Assembly: GCA_018398585.1 (NCBI GenBank)
Contig: JAGTTD010000021.1
Coordinates: forward strand, 1,014,501 to 1,078,500
DNA: 64,000 bases
Reading direction: 5' to 3'
From: Simmondsia chinensis
Lineage: Eukaryota; Streptophyta; Magnoliopsida; Caryophyllales; Simmondsiaceae
In this document: piece by piece, positions 42,401 to 52,230 of the stretch
Layout: the number at the start of each line of letters is the position of its first letter
Numbering within the stretch: position 1 is the first letter of the stretch
Program-made: the position numbers and the translations under genes
The notes under the pieces: generated by a model
What the model saw: only the letters and a program-made list of their open reading frames with translations
Databases searched by the model: none
Told to the model about the DNA's origin: nothing

Positions 42401-45400
42401 ATAAATGGTGGAAAGCCTAAAGTGGAGTTTGATTTTCCTTGAAAAATCTTTTCCAAAGAAAAATGTTTTTAAAAAAAATGTCTTCTACCAAACGGAGCCT
42501 TACTCCCATTGTTTGGGCCGAGCATAACCCTAAACAACCTAAGTAGCCGCTTGGGACTCTCAAATTTTAGGAGTTGTCTATTTAATGTCTTAATTATTAA
42601 TATTATTAATCTTTATGAAAATAACCTTTATAATTTATTATAGGGTTATTTACATCAAGTGTCTCTGAACTTTGTTAATTGTGTTAATTTAATCCTTATA
42701 CTTTTAATTATGTGAACTTGGTCCAAGTATCAGTGATATTGTTCAATTTGATTCTTAAAGTAAAATTTATGTTAAGTTGATGAAATTATGTCATTAATTT
42801 TACATCAATTTCACAATAGGAGTAAATTAACATAATATAAATTATAGAGGGAATAATTTGACACAGTTAAAATACAAGAACTAAATGGACACAATAAATA
42901 AAGTACATAAACCTTTAGTGTAAGTAACGATTTATTATATTTTTACTATGTTAATAAGAAAACTTTATGTTAAGTTGGGGGTTCACGGAAACAGTTTCTC
43001 TTCAGGTTGACACTCTGAATGGGGAAGGCTGCGTACATCTACCCCCTAGACCCTGCTTTTGCGGGAGCCCTTGAGGCACTGGAATTGTTATTGTAATTGT
43101 TGTTGTTGTTGTAAAGGCTCCATTTTAAACATTCAATTAATAAAATGAATCCTTAAGTAATTAAAGCACCCTCTAAACTGCTTGGGGTCTTGAGCGCACA
43201 AGGGCTCCCGTCTAAACAAGGTTTGGGGTGACGGATGTACACAACCTTCCTCATTCAGGGTATTACCCTTGAAGAGAAGCTGTTTCAGAATGCCCCCAAC
43301 CTGAGGGCGAGGACTTCCCAGGAGGTCACCCATCCCGGTACTGCTCTCGCCCAAGCACGCTTAACTTTGGAGTTCTATTGGGATCCGGTGACAGCATGTT
43401 GGTACCCTCCTTGGTACACTTTCATTCTATGAAGAATATTATTTTGGGTTATTTATTTTTCATTATCTTAACTTCGATTTATTTTTTAAGTACCATAGGT
43501 TGGTTTGTTTATACTAATAAGTAGGACCTTTTTATAGATCGACTGGTCGAACAGAGACGAAAGTCGGCCATAGTGATCCGGGAGTCCCGTGTGGAAGGGC
43601 TCTCGCTCAACGGATCAAAGATACGCCGGACAGCGACATGACTATATTTTATAGGAAAAAGCTAACATTTCGAGTCAATTTAACTAATCAATAAAGTATA
43701 TTGACAAAATTATCCTTTAATAAAATTTGGGGCATTTTAATTGGATAACAAAACGGCCATTTTAGTGCAAATTGTGTGCAAAAGATGCATTTGGTAATCT
43801 ACGGAAACTAAAGAATAATCATAGTGCCAAACTTTAGTGGAAGGCATCAAAACGATGTCGTTTTAGTTAGGGGTAATTTTGTCTTTCTATGTTTCCGATA
43901 TTGAGTTTTACCTAAAAATATATTATTTATTAATACGAACAAAATCTAAGGTGCTAAAAAAATAAATCGAAAAGGTAAAGGACCTTTTTATTATTTGTAC
44001 AAGTTTTGAGGCACTAAAAGGTCAATAACCTTACTTTTTTTTTTTTTTATAATTAAATAAATTTTTACAATTACTATCTAAATATTTAGATAAGGGTTTC
44101 TAACTAAAAACCATATAAATTTTAGGTGTGATTTAAAAAAAATCTAAATTGTCTAATTTTTTATTATCATACCTAAATTTTTCAAAAATTTTCCATTTTC
44201 ATACCTCGGTTTTAGATATCAGCTTTTGTTGACACCATATTTAAAATGTTTTTTTAAATATGAAAATTATTTTTAAATAAAAAATAAAAATAAAAATAAA
44301 AAATTATTTTTAAAGGCCAGTGGGCTATTGTCCTCTCTCTCTCTTTTTTTCGTCTGATGAAGGTTGCCAGGCTTTAGTGCGGCGGTTAAGCTTTTCAGGT
44401 TTCAGGTTGGGGGTCCTCGGAAACAGCCTCCCTTCTAAGCAATCCCCAGAAGGGGGAAGGCTGCATACATTTATCCCCGCAGACCCCACTTATGTGGGAG
44501 CCCTTGAGGCACTGGGTTGTCGTTGTTGTATGAAAATTATTTTTAAAATATTTATAATTTTTTATATATTTAAAATATTTCTAAAATATTTTTAAGTTGT
44601 TTAAATTTAAATTCAAATTTTTTAAAATTATTTTCTCTCTCTCTCTCTCTCTCTTTTAAGAACGTCAGTAAAACCAACAGATATAAACGGCGTTAACATT
44701 GAGGTGTGACAGTGAAACATTTTGGAAATTAGTTTTGGTGCGGTATTGAAATATTAGAAAATACATGTAGGCTCGGTTTGTTTATGATGAAAATCACATT
44801 CTAGGAAGTGGTTTTCCCTTTTTCCATTGTTTGGCGCACATTTTGTTTATGGAAAAGGTTTTCCGTTTCTCTCAAATGAAGGAAAATGACTTCCCTTTCA
44901 AAATGGGGGAAGTCATGATTTTAAGTGGAGCAAAAACCTTCACGGTAATCATCATGCGAATCTAAATCAAATTGCGGTAATCAAAAACCTTTGCTGCCCT
45001 CGTTGTCTCTCTCTCCTCCCTTCAAACTCCGAGAGCGGCGAATGGATTATCACTCCTGTCTTACACGATGCCACCTCTGTTGCTTCTATGCATCCATGAT
45101 GATATGCTTCTCAGGTTGGGGGTTTTCGGAAACAGCCTCCCTTCAGAGTAGCACTCTAAAGGGGAAGGCTGCGTACATCCACCCCCGACCCTGCGTATGC
45201 GGGAGCCCTTCTGGCACTGGGACTCTTGTTGTTGTTGTTGTTAGACCGTAGACTATATCACAACATCGAATAAAAATTAGACCGAATAATCAAAAACAGC
45301 TTGGATGTTACTTTGTTATAGTTGCAACAAAATAATTTTAATCGAGTTAAATTGCTGTATAATATTATACGGGGAAATTATCTAGGTGCCCCAATATTTT

Positions 45401-48064
45401 ACAATTTATTATATATGTACAACAACAACAACAATAACACAGTGCCTCAAGGGCTCCCGCAAAAGCGGGGTCTGCGAGGGGGTAGATGTACGTAGCCTTC
45501 CCCCTTTTGGGGTTGCCCAAAAGGGAGGCTGTTTCCAAGGACCCTCAACCTGAAAAGCTTATCTGCAGTAATGAAGCCTGGCAACTTGGCAGCACGAGAG
45601 CCAATAAGCATATAAGCAGGGCAAAGCTAGGCAAATAAAGGCAAAGATATAGTAGATCGCAAATAAGCCAATGAACAGCTAGTCAATCCGGAGCTCGGAA
45701 CGCACATAAGCGCTCCAGCTCTGGACTACCATAAAGGCCTAGAACACTAGACACAGCACAAAAGCTGGACTATCCTACTCTACTCCGCTACCTCTGTTAC
45801 TCCTATGCTAGCCCTCTATTGGGCTCTATCTAAAGTTATCTCCTCCCAAAGGTTTAGGTGGGGGAGGTCTTGTCCAATCGTCTCCATCCATCAGGTATTA
45901 TGAAGTTTCAATAATATACAATGTACCTTGAAGTTTAAAAATGTTGTCATGAATCATGTATCTTTTGCCAAAATTTAGTAGATTCTAAAAAAAACAACAA
46001 TCTATATGTATCCTTTATCATAATGTAATAATTTTTTTTGTCCGAAAATGCTAACATGACATTTTTTTGATAGTATATAAGTAATTTTTATCAGAATGTG
46101 GATAATCTTTTAGTAATCTGGTCACGGTTTTTATCACATTAGTTTTTGGGAAGAAATTAGCCGAATTTTAATGAAAATTTACCAAATTTTAACACAATGT
46201 ATACGCAAGAGATAAAATTTCTGATATCAGGATATCTTATTGTATATATTAAAATAACTGGATATTTAGATGATAAATGCTCAAATTTTAGAATACTTAA
46301 GAGACAATTTTTTTAATTTATAGAACTTTGATAGTTAATTTATTTTATTTTTTTGGTACTTTACATATTTGCTGTATTGGTGAAAATTATTTTTTTTTAA
46401 AACATACAAGAGGACATCACAATGCAGAATTAAGTTTTCCTTTGAAACAAATAACGAAAAACCTTATTCCGATTTTATGTTTTTTAGGAAAACCTTTTCC
46501 AAAGAAAAAATAAATTCCTAGGGAAGTCCTCGTATTACCAATCCTATAAGGTTGGGGGTTCTCGGAAACAACGTTAGGGTAAGGCCATGTACATCCACCC
46601 CTCCCAGACCCCGTTTATGCGGGAGTCCTTGAGGCACAGGGTCTATTGTTTGTTTACTTTTCCACCAAAACAAACAAAGCCGTAATGTTTTAAAACTACG
46701 CCTAAAATTGAGCCGATTTTTACTTTAAAAATAATTTGCATATTATGGTAATAATTTTGGGATTATATTGTCAGCGGGGACACCAAGAGAGGAGGATGGG
46801 AAGAAGCTGAGGAGGAAGAAACACACAGCACTTGACCCCTTGGAGTCTCGAAGCCCTACCGTCTATGATTGGTTCTCTCTTCTTATTTCATTTATTTACG
46901 GGTTATTTACGAGAGGTCCTTGTACTTTGTCTATTGTGTCAATTTAGTTCTTATATTTTTAATTGTGTCAATTTAGTCCCTGTATAATTCAAAATGCATC
47001 AGTTTAGTTCTTTGGTCAAATTTAAGTTAAGTTAATGATGTCATTTGGTACGGCAAAATTATGTTATATGCAAGTAACTTATTATAAATTTATCCGTTTA
47101 CTCAATTTAACCCAACTCGCGTCCGGCCCATTAAAACTTCTATTAAAAACTTAATATAAATTTTTTTTAAGGACTAAATTGACACGCTTTGAATTATATA
47201 GGGACTAAATTGATATAATGGACAAAGTACAGTGACCTTTGCAGTAAATAACCCTTTATTTATTTGGTTTTGTTGAAAATGATTTTTCCTTTTTCTTTAA
47301 TAGGAAAATCCTAATAATATTATTATGTATAATTAGTTATCCAACTTAGTGTGGTCTAGTAGTGATAGTACTGATAGCCGAGGGGCCAAAATGCCATCCG
47401 TAATTGAATCTCACTAGTAGCAAAATACCCCTCACCCATCCTTACCAACTTAAAAGAAAAGTTTCCGTATAATTAGTTGTTGATATTCGGCTTTACATAA
47501 GGTGGAAATTGCCGGTTTGATTAAAGTATGCTAAATCTACGTATTTTCAAATAATAAAATAAAATTTTAAGGAATTCAAGTACAATATAACCTCGATAAA
47601 TTAATACTCGATAAATTAATAACCTCGAATTAAATACTATTTTTGGTCGGTCCTAACTGATATAGTGACATTTTTGTAATTTTGTGTTTTTTTATTAGCT
47701 TTCCCTATAAATAGTCCTTAGTGACTGATTGTTTCCCCATTTCAACCTACATTCTACCTCTCCCGGACCCTGCACAAGCGGGAGTCCTTGAGACACTGGA
47801 AATGTTGATGTTGATGTTGAGTACGAAAATCCTAGTTTTCTCTGTCTCTCTGGTTGTTCAATTTTAACGTGTTCAATATCGAGTTTATGCTTTCTTTCTG
47901 TTATTTTTCGTATCATATGTTTGACCAGGTAATCTTATAGATTTCGTTGTCATAATTTCAATACGAGAACTTATTACTATACTCATACGTAAAGTTTTCA
48001 ACGATAATAACACAAGTACACTTAATCTAAATGCAGGATTGTGATCAGTGCACTGGATCGTTGA
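39455..48064 (+). CDS. Dormancy/auxin-associated protein (DRM1/ARP family), three exons
   Basis: Exons 39455-39713, 46775-46871 and 48037-48064; phases agree and give 127 residues. Exon 1 encodes the family N-terminus (MGFLHKLWDETVAGPAPETG, LGKLRK) and the SRSITIV core, then a Ser/Pro-rich stretch. Exon 2 adds GTPREEDGKKLRRKK and the hallmark SPTVYDW (residues 113-119). The 28-nt exon 3 adds IVISALDR and the stop. The exon 1 donor is strong (gtaagt) and the acceptors are cag; the exon 2 donor (gttctc) is weak. Family members are small, largely disordered proteins, strongly expressed in dormant buds and under low auxin or stress; the biochemical role is unknown. Intron 1, about 7 kb, is packed with retroposons, MITEs and a mitochondrial rRNA insert. 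If exons 2-3 are not used, exon 1 alone would read into intron sequence for 132 residues. Confidence 0.85.
39868..40540. mobile_element. 'taccccttt' MITE in DRM1-like intron 1, hosting SINE C9
   Basis: Left ccctgtttggtaataggg and right ccctattgtcaaacaaag are inverted ends. The interior is rich in ggggtaa / ttacccc words. The 5S SINE C9 interrupts it. Confidence 0.6.
40071..40294 (-). mobile_element. 5S-rRNA-headed SINE, copy C9
   Basis: Plus strand shows the complement: ggtgcctcaagggctcccg, agggtctggggaggcggatg, then ggtactactctcgcccaagc, acgcttaacttcggagttct and aatgggatccggtgacag, a complete 5S-derived head. gggtaaggataa lies at 40049-40060 and 40295-40306, an exact 12-bp duplication (about 10 bp from the tail end on the left). 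Confidence 0.88.
40541..41610. mobile_element. Second 'taccccttt' MITE, split by an RTE LINE fragment
   Basis: Sequence before 40611 (cctccaaattagg) and after 41389 (ttattttaactataactctc, gtttacctaattgctaaaca) repeats parts of the neighbouring MITE. The LINE fragment is inserted between the two parts. Confidence 0.5.
40611..41389 (-). mobile_element. RTE-clade LINE 3' fragment with end of ORF2
   Basis: Minus strand from 41373 encodes MSYGADCWPMKQHHTQKM, MLRWMCEHTRKD, IRGKLDMAPIENKLREQHSR and WFRHVRRR. This is the C-terminal end of plant RTE (BovB-like) reverse transcriptases. After a stop at about 41086 come REEMTLDRAQ-like remnants and a 3' UTR. It ends in the shared tail module: aggctgggagcctagcc, the hairpin cttacttatgtaag, gagctctttaggcac and (ttg)n (40611-40627). 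5'-truncated and non-functional. Confidence 0.85.
41611..42273. other. Intronic sequence without recognised elements
   Basis: Two similar blocks (near 41657-41716 and 41757-41805; words gtaactcaaattctcac, gagaatac/atgag, aaactatagacaaat) form a short direct duplication. Otherwise unassigned. Confidence 0.45.
42280..42499. mobile_element. PIF/Harbinger-like MITE (degraded)
   Basis: Right end ttctaccaaacggagcctta and interior gttttccgttgaaataaatg match the right half of the element at 8989-9709. The left end (ggctcgtttttgg) is diverged. Confidence 0.5.
42645..42930. mobile_element. MITE 'aatttagtcc' family copy
   Basis: Left agggttatttacatcaag, then gtgttaatttaatcc. Right ggacacaataaataaagtac and ctttagtgtaagtaac. 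Partly deleted centre. Confidence 0.65.
42974..43114 (+). mobile_element. RTE/SINE tail copy C10
   Basis: aagttgggggttcacggaaa, tcttcaggttgacactctga, atggggaaggctgcgtacat, gaccctgcttttgcgggagc, ccttgaggcactgg, then a long (ttg)n tail. No 5S head; 5'-truncated. Target duplication not found. Confidence 0.85.
43190..43412 (-). mobile_element. 5S-rRNA-headed SINE, copy C11
   Basis: The plus strand shows complements of the tail (acaagggctcccgtctaaac, cccccaacctgagggcgag) and of the whole 5S-like head (gacttcccaggaggtcaccc, atcccggtactgctctcgcc, caagcacgcttaactttgga, gttctattgggatccggtg, acagcatgttggtacc). The last part is the same 5' head variant as C3, C8 and C9. Confidence 0.88.
43534..43630 (+). 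other. Nuclear insert of mitochondrial large-subunit rRNA (NUMT)
   Basis: The stretch cgaacagagacgaaagtcgg, ccatagtgatccgggagtcc, cgtgtggaagggctctcgct, caacggatcaaagatacgcc matches the bacterial-type 23S core around the A-loop (tagtgatccg, cgctcaacggat), with the spacing of plant mitochondrial 26S rRNA. Only about 100 bp are present, so it is a transferred fragment, not a gene. Confidence 0.75.
44085..44770. mobile_element. MULE-like MITE hosting RTE tail C12
   Basis: Left end gggtttctaactaaaaacc with internal atacctcggttttag; right part ggcgttaacattgaggtgtg and ggtgcggtattgaaata. It is the same family as the element at 3892-4285. C12 is inserted in it. A (ct)n tract lies at 44635-44653. Confidence 0.55.
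44317..44527 (+). mobile_element. RTE LINE 3' end, copy C12, with target duplication
   Basis: Begins in LINE 3' UTR (gttgccaggctttagtgcgg, cggttaagcttttcagg), then the shared tail: ggttgggggtcctcggaaac, agcctcccttctaagc, gaccccacttatgtgggagc, ccttgaggcactgg, gttgtcgttgttg. Flanked by aaaattatttttaaa (44302-44316 and about 44532-44546), a 15-bp duplication. Confidence 0.75.
45108..45242 (+). mobile_element. RTE/SINE tail copy C13
   Basis: gcttctcaggttgggggttt, tcggaaacagcctcccttca, gagtagcactctaaagggga, gaccctgcgtatgcgggagc, ctggcactgggactc, then (ttg)n. No 5S head. Confidence 0.85.
45419..45893 (-). mobile_element. RTE LINE 3' end, copy C14 (475 bp)
   Basis: Plus strand: acaacaacaacaataac tail, cagtgcctcaagggctcccg, caaaagcggggtctgcgagg, ccccttttggggttgcccaa, aagggaggctgtttccaagg, then LINE 3' UTR (gaagcctggcaacttggcag; ctctatctaaagttatctcc; aggtttaggtggg), the same order as in the fragment at 40611-41389. 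It shows that the SINE tail equals the LINE tail. Confidence 0.85.
46517..46655 (+). mobile_element. 5S SINE copy C15, truncated within the 5S head
   Basis: Starts gggaagtcctcgtattacca, the last bases of the 5S head, then ggttgggggttctcggaaac and ccagaccccgtttatgcggg, agtccttgaggcac, ending ttgtttgttt. Confidence 0.8.
46900..47254. mobile_element. MITE 'aatttagtcc' family, best copy
   Basis: Left end gggttatttacgagaggtcc then ttgtactttgtctattgtgt; right end acaaagtacagtgacctttg then cagtaaataaccc: inverted repeats of roughly 45-60 bp. Flanked by tttatttac (46891-46899) and tttatttat (47255-47263), a 9-bp duplication with one mismatch, which points to a Mutator-like origin. It starts 29 bp after exon 2 of the DRM1-like gene, so it lies in intron 2. 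Confidence 0.8.
47560..47660. repeat. Degraded DNA-transposon end
   Basis: Contains tataacctcgataaattaat followed by actcgataaattaataacct, a pattern common at ends of plant DNA transposons. Boundaries unknown. Confidence 0.35.
47742..47820 (+). mobile_element. RTE/SINE tail copy C16 (short)
   Basis: tacctctcccggaccctgca, caagcgggagtccttgagac, actggaaatg then (ttgatg)n/(ttg)n. Only the last 80 bp remain. In intron 2 of the DRM1-like gene. Confidence 0.8.
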
Positions 48065-48240
48065 GAAGGGAATGATGGCTTTTGCAAGCTTGCTTCATGG
48101 CCCCTTTTATTTTCTTGTAAATAATAATAATAATAATAATAATAATAGTCGTTTTGTGTACATAACGAGGCGAGGTTGCAGTGAGAGTAGCATGAGTTCG
48201 AATCTCATCATCCCTTTTCTTAATGTAAGTTGTTTTAGGT

Positions 48241-48340
48241 GTTTTTTTGTTGCACGCTTCCGTGCATGTACCGTTCAGGCCTCGCTCTTGCAGATATGCT
48301 TGCTTTGTATCACGACTTTTGTCGTTATTTGTCGGAAAAA
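48241..48340 (+). mobile_element. 100-bp 5'-truncated LINE tail with 14-bp target duplication
   Basis: Flanked by exact aagttgttttaggt (48227-48240 and 48341-48354). Body ends tgtcgttatttgtcgg followed by A's. It lies just downstream of the DRM1-like stop codon, probably in its 3' UTR region. A (taa)n tract at 48120-48146 is nearby. Confidence 0.8.
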
Positions 48341-48354
48341 AAGTTGTTTTAGGT

Positions 48355-49136
48355 TTTGTTTAGAAACAATGGACTTTTAAGGTCTCTCCTCGCTCTTGTA
48401 AAAAAAAATTGTATATAATATGGTTTGTATGAAGTCTTTGTGTCCAAAAAAATATTAGTGTAATTTAGGCTGTAAATCTCTCTACTTATTTTGTTAATGT
48501 AGTTCTTTAATTTGGAATCGTGTCATGTTTTATGCTAAACTATTGCGTATTAGATTTATATGAGCGATTGTGGGTCGTAAATGTACCAGACCCCGAGCGC
48601 ATGCGTAGTAATTGAACTAATATTGATTTTGGAGTTACAAGAAATTTCTTAACGCTATTGAGATAACTCATGCAATATCTGCGATAAAAACGGTTTTTAG
48701 ATGGGGTGTACGTTTAGGCAAAACTCAACCCCCTACACTTTTACTGAAAATTAATTCGTCACCGGAGTTTGTAGCCAATGAGTAACATGACCGAGGTCTA
48801 ACATTGGTGAGCTCGAAGTCATTCCCTAAACAGTGCAATTGATTAATTATTGTCTGAACTTAGTTGTTTTACTTTATTTATTTCTAATTGAACTTGTCCC
48901 CATTCAAATACAAGTCAAAATCAATTGAAAAGAAGCTCACTTTGACTAAATACTGATTTTCAACGGATATGACCCATGTATATACACCTGCTAATCGTTA
49001 CGACAAACTTGTATGCTTGGGAGTCGATTTTATGCCCACATCGAAACCACACCAAAGGTATTGAGGTACAAAAGAATTGCAACGTTATTGATACTTGAAA
49101 AACGAAGACGATGTCAACTACCATTTATAAGAGCTG
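48355..49136. other. Unassigned sequence downstream of the DRM1-like gene
   Basis: No gene or transposon end recognised. Confidence 0.35.
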
Positions 49137-49545
49137 ATTCTGCTTTGGAAGACTAAATATCAAAAAGAAGACTTAATGAAGCCATCTGTTTCGCTTTGGA
49201 AATTTCGGCCCAAAATGAGGGTGCAAGCAACCAAGTTCTCGCAATCGAATATGATTCTGCTAGCGTGATTAAGTAGATTAAGAAGGAAAGTGGAGGTCCA
49301 TGGAGGCCGAATTTCCTGCTAAACAAGATCGAGTTCTTTAAGCGTTACTTCAGATTCATAACGCCTATTCACACTCTTAGGGAAGCAAACTCTCATACAG
49401 ATACTCTTGCAAAAATAGCGTTTCTAGGAGTACCCCTCTTGCAGTTTGGACGTAATTGATTGACCTGATGTTCGTTGATTACTGTTGATTGTAACTTTTT
49501 ATCTGCAATAAAAGCTTCAATTATAAATAAATAAATAAAAAAGAA
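49137..49545 (+). pseudogene. LINE RNase H 3' fragment with (TAAA)n tail
   Basis: Translation gives NEAICFALEISAQNEGASNQ, EYDSASVIK-stop, GGPWRPNFLLNKIEFFKRYF, THTLREANSHTDTLAKIA. This matches the RNase H domain at 15043-15582 position by position. The catalytic D of ESD is kept, but a TAG and other breaks are present. It ends cttcaattataaataaataa, the 3' terminus of the LINE copy. Confidence 0.75.
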
Positions 49546-49768
49546 CTTTATAGGGTAAGTAAGGAATGGTTTGAAAATGATTTCTAAAACCCTTCATAAC
49601 TTTGTGGGGAAAAAAAAATTCAATAATTTACTTTTATTTTCTTTATAAATGAATTTTTATAAATCAATATTAATTAATTTATCGTCACCATTAAAATAAC
49701 GTTTCGCAACCTTTTATATTTCGTGTAAGCACCGCTGTTAGCATAATATGGTACAAAAATTAAACGGC

Positions 49769-49805
<37 letters not shown>
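49769..49805 (+). repeat. (TA)n microsatellite
   Basis: About 18 TA units, 90 bp upstream of copia element 2. Confidence 0.95.
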
Positions 49806-49809
<4 letters not shown>

Positions 49810-49894
49810 CAACTATAAGTAGAAAATGTTGGTCAGAAATTCGTTAATTTATAGAATTACATAATAGTCTGTCCAAATAAATTAAAGTAAATAA

Positions 49895-50093
49895 TGTGTG
49901 AAAATAACTAATTCTCCCGGTATGCAATCGAATTAAATACCACGACAATACGAGAAGTAAATAGACTAAAAGAGAAAAGAAACAAGCGACACAATGATTT
50001 ACGTGGAAACCTCTTTACAATCGAAAGGGGAGAAAACCACAGGCGAAGATTGGAGCTTTTATTAATGAATCGAAAAGAAGAATTACAATCACT

Positions 50094-50129
<36 letters not shown>

Positions 50130-50399
50130 AGTTTGGCGGTGCTGCTGGGAAATATCTCACTAAAATTGAATTGTTATGACGTAAACCCTACATCCATATA
50201 TATAGCCCCGTGAAAACGCGGTTCCCGATCGATCGGGGGGTCCTGATCGATCGGTATTTCACCAATCAATCCGCTGGCTTACTGCTGCCGTCCTTCTTTT
50301 ACTTAACTTTCCCGATCGATCGAGCTTCACAAGATCGATCAGCCTCCTCACGGCATCCCTGCTTAAAATACTAAGGAATTTTGACACATTTTCCTAACA
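49895..50399 (-). repeat. 3' LTR of copia element 2
   Basis: Plus strand begins tgtgtgaaaataac and ends ttttcctaaca. It contains a (ct)n tract (50096-50123) and four gatcgatc palindromes near 50228-50340. It is about 40 bp longer than the other LTR, mainly around the gatcgatc motifs and the (ct)n tract. Confidence 0.92.
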
Positions 50400-50486
50400 A
50401 ATCTCCACCTTGGTTCAAAATTAACATCAATAATAAAATAACTACACCTTCTCCACAAACGCCCCCTCAACCGGGGCTAACACACA

Positions 50487-50801
50487 TCAAATGCAAAGAC
50501 CCACCAAATTCGAACAATGCTCGAATTTGCTCCCTGGTAGAACCTTAGTGAACATGTCAGTTGGATTGTCCTCAGTCCCAATCTTTTTCAACTCCACCTT
50601 CCGCTCGTCAATCAGATCTCTAATAAAATGATGCTTCACATCTATATGTTTCGTTTTGTCATGATGTGACATCTGATCCTTCGCTAGGTGAATGGTGGAC
50701 TGACTATCACAGTAGACTCTAACAGTGCCCTGCTCAGCACTGATCTTATTGATAAACCCTCTCAACCAGACGGCTTCTTTGAATGCTTCTGTGACTTCCA
50801 T
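50487..50801 (-). pseudogene. Copia 2 RNase H C-terminal part
   Basis: EAFKEAVWLRGFINKI, VYCDSQSTIHLAKDQM, HHDKTKHIDVKHHFIRD and TEDNPTDMFTKVLPGSKFEH. The N-terminal part of RNase H (before 50880) is broken by frame changes. Confidence 0.9.
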
Positions 50802-51014
50802 ATATTCGACCTTGATAGTAGACTATGCTGTAACAGACTGCAAACACGCTCTTCAACTGATAGCTGTGTCACCTAAATAAAACACATACGCTGATGTGGA
50901 CTTCCTCTTATCGAGGTCTCCACCATAATCAAAATCTACATACCTAACCAAGCAACACTTACTTTTCCCATATTACAAACAAATATTAGAAGTTCCACGA
51001 AGTTACCTGAAAAT

Positions 51015-52172
51015 TCACTTCACAGTAGGCCAATACTCTTTACCTGGATTCGCCATATACCTACTAACTCTGCTCATTGCAAAAGTAATATCTGGACGCT
51101 TACAAACCATTGCATACATAATACTGCTCACTGCACTAGAATAGGGAATCTGAGACATGTACCTGACATCCTCTTCAGTCTGAGGCGAATCTAATGCAAG
51201 TCTGAAGTGAGCTGCTAAGGGCGTACTAGCTGGATTAGCATCTAACATCTTCTCAATATACTTCTCCCGTGACAAGTATAATTTTCCGATTTTTCGGTCT
51301 CTACGAATCTCCATGCCTAATATCTTCTTAGCTGCTCCAAGATCTTTCATCTCAAACTCACTCTTCAACATAGATTTCAAGTCATCAACATCCTTCATGT
51401 CTCGTGCTGCAATCAACATATCATCAACGTACAAAAGCAAATAAACAAAACATGTATCAGTCTTTCTGAAGTACACACAATTGTTGTACTTACTCCTGAT
51501 GTACCCATGACCTGTCATGAACTGATCAAATCTCCTATACCACTGCCTAGGAGACTGCTTCGAACCATATAAAGACTTCTTAAGCAAACATACATGATCT
51601 TCCTTTCCTTCTACAACAAAGCCCTCGGGCTGATGCATATAGATACTCTCTTCTAGTTTACCATGCAAAAATGCAGTCTTTACATTTAACTGCTCAAGCT
51701 CTAAGTCATGCATGGCAACTAAATATAAAAGCGCACGAATCGAAGTATGTCTAACTACAGGTGAAAATATATCATAAAAATCAACACCCTGTACCTGACT
51801 GTAGCCTTTAGCTACCAAACGTGCCTTGTATCTTGCATCTTCAACTCCAGGAATGCCCTCCTTTCTTTTGAAGACCCATTTGCAACCAATCAGTCTTTTC
51901 CCTATTTGAAGCTTCACCAGTTCCCATGTCTGGTTCTTATGAAGAGACTGCATCTCTTCATTCATAGCAACGAGCCACTTCTCAGCATCTAATCTCAATA
52001 CAACTTCTAAATACGAAGTCGGCTCACTGTCATCTAAAGACTCAACAGTAGTAAGGGCATAAGCAATCATCTCCTCATACCCATATCTCTCTGGAGGCTT
52101 GATCTGTCGCCTCGGTCTACCACCAGCTATAATATTATTCTCCACCTGTTTCTGCATTATCAATAACAACAT
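51015..52172 (-). pseudogene. Copia 2 reverse transcriptase
   Basis: A 385-residue open frame: IGCKWVFKRKEGIPG, KARLVAKGYSQVQGVDFYDI, NVKTAFLHGKLEESIYMHQP, LYGSKQSPRQWYRRFDQFM and the catalytic LLYVDDM, then MKDLGAAKKILGMEI, and at the end RPDITFAMSRVSRYMANPGK. Within this stretch there are no stops. Confidence 0.95.
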
Positions 52173-52230
52173 CAGAAACCCGTACCTGAGGTGCTGGAAT
52201 ACTCTCTAGCTGAACGACCTGCTGATCTGA

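Larger units (their letters stand above)
44771..46686. mobile_element. PIF/Harbinger-like element containing three nested retroposons
   Basis: Left end ggctcggtttgtttatgat and cattctaggaagtggttttc match the element at 8989-9709. Right end aaaacaaacaaagccg is the inverted counterpart. C13, C14 and C15 are inserted inside. No transposase frame. Confidence 0.55.

Noticed and set aside
48150..48215. tRNA gene near gttcgaatctc
   Set aside because: A box-B-like motif is present, but no acceptor or anticodon stem can be paired by eye.
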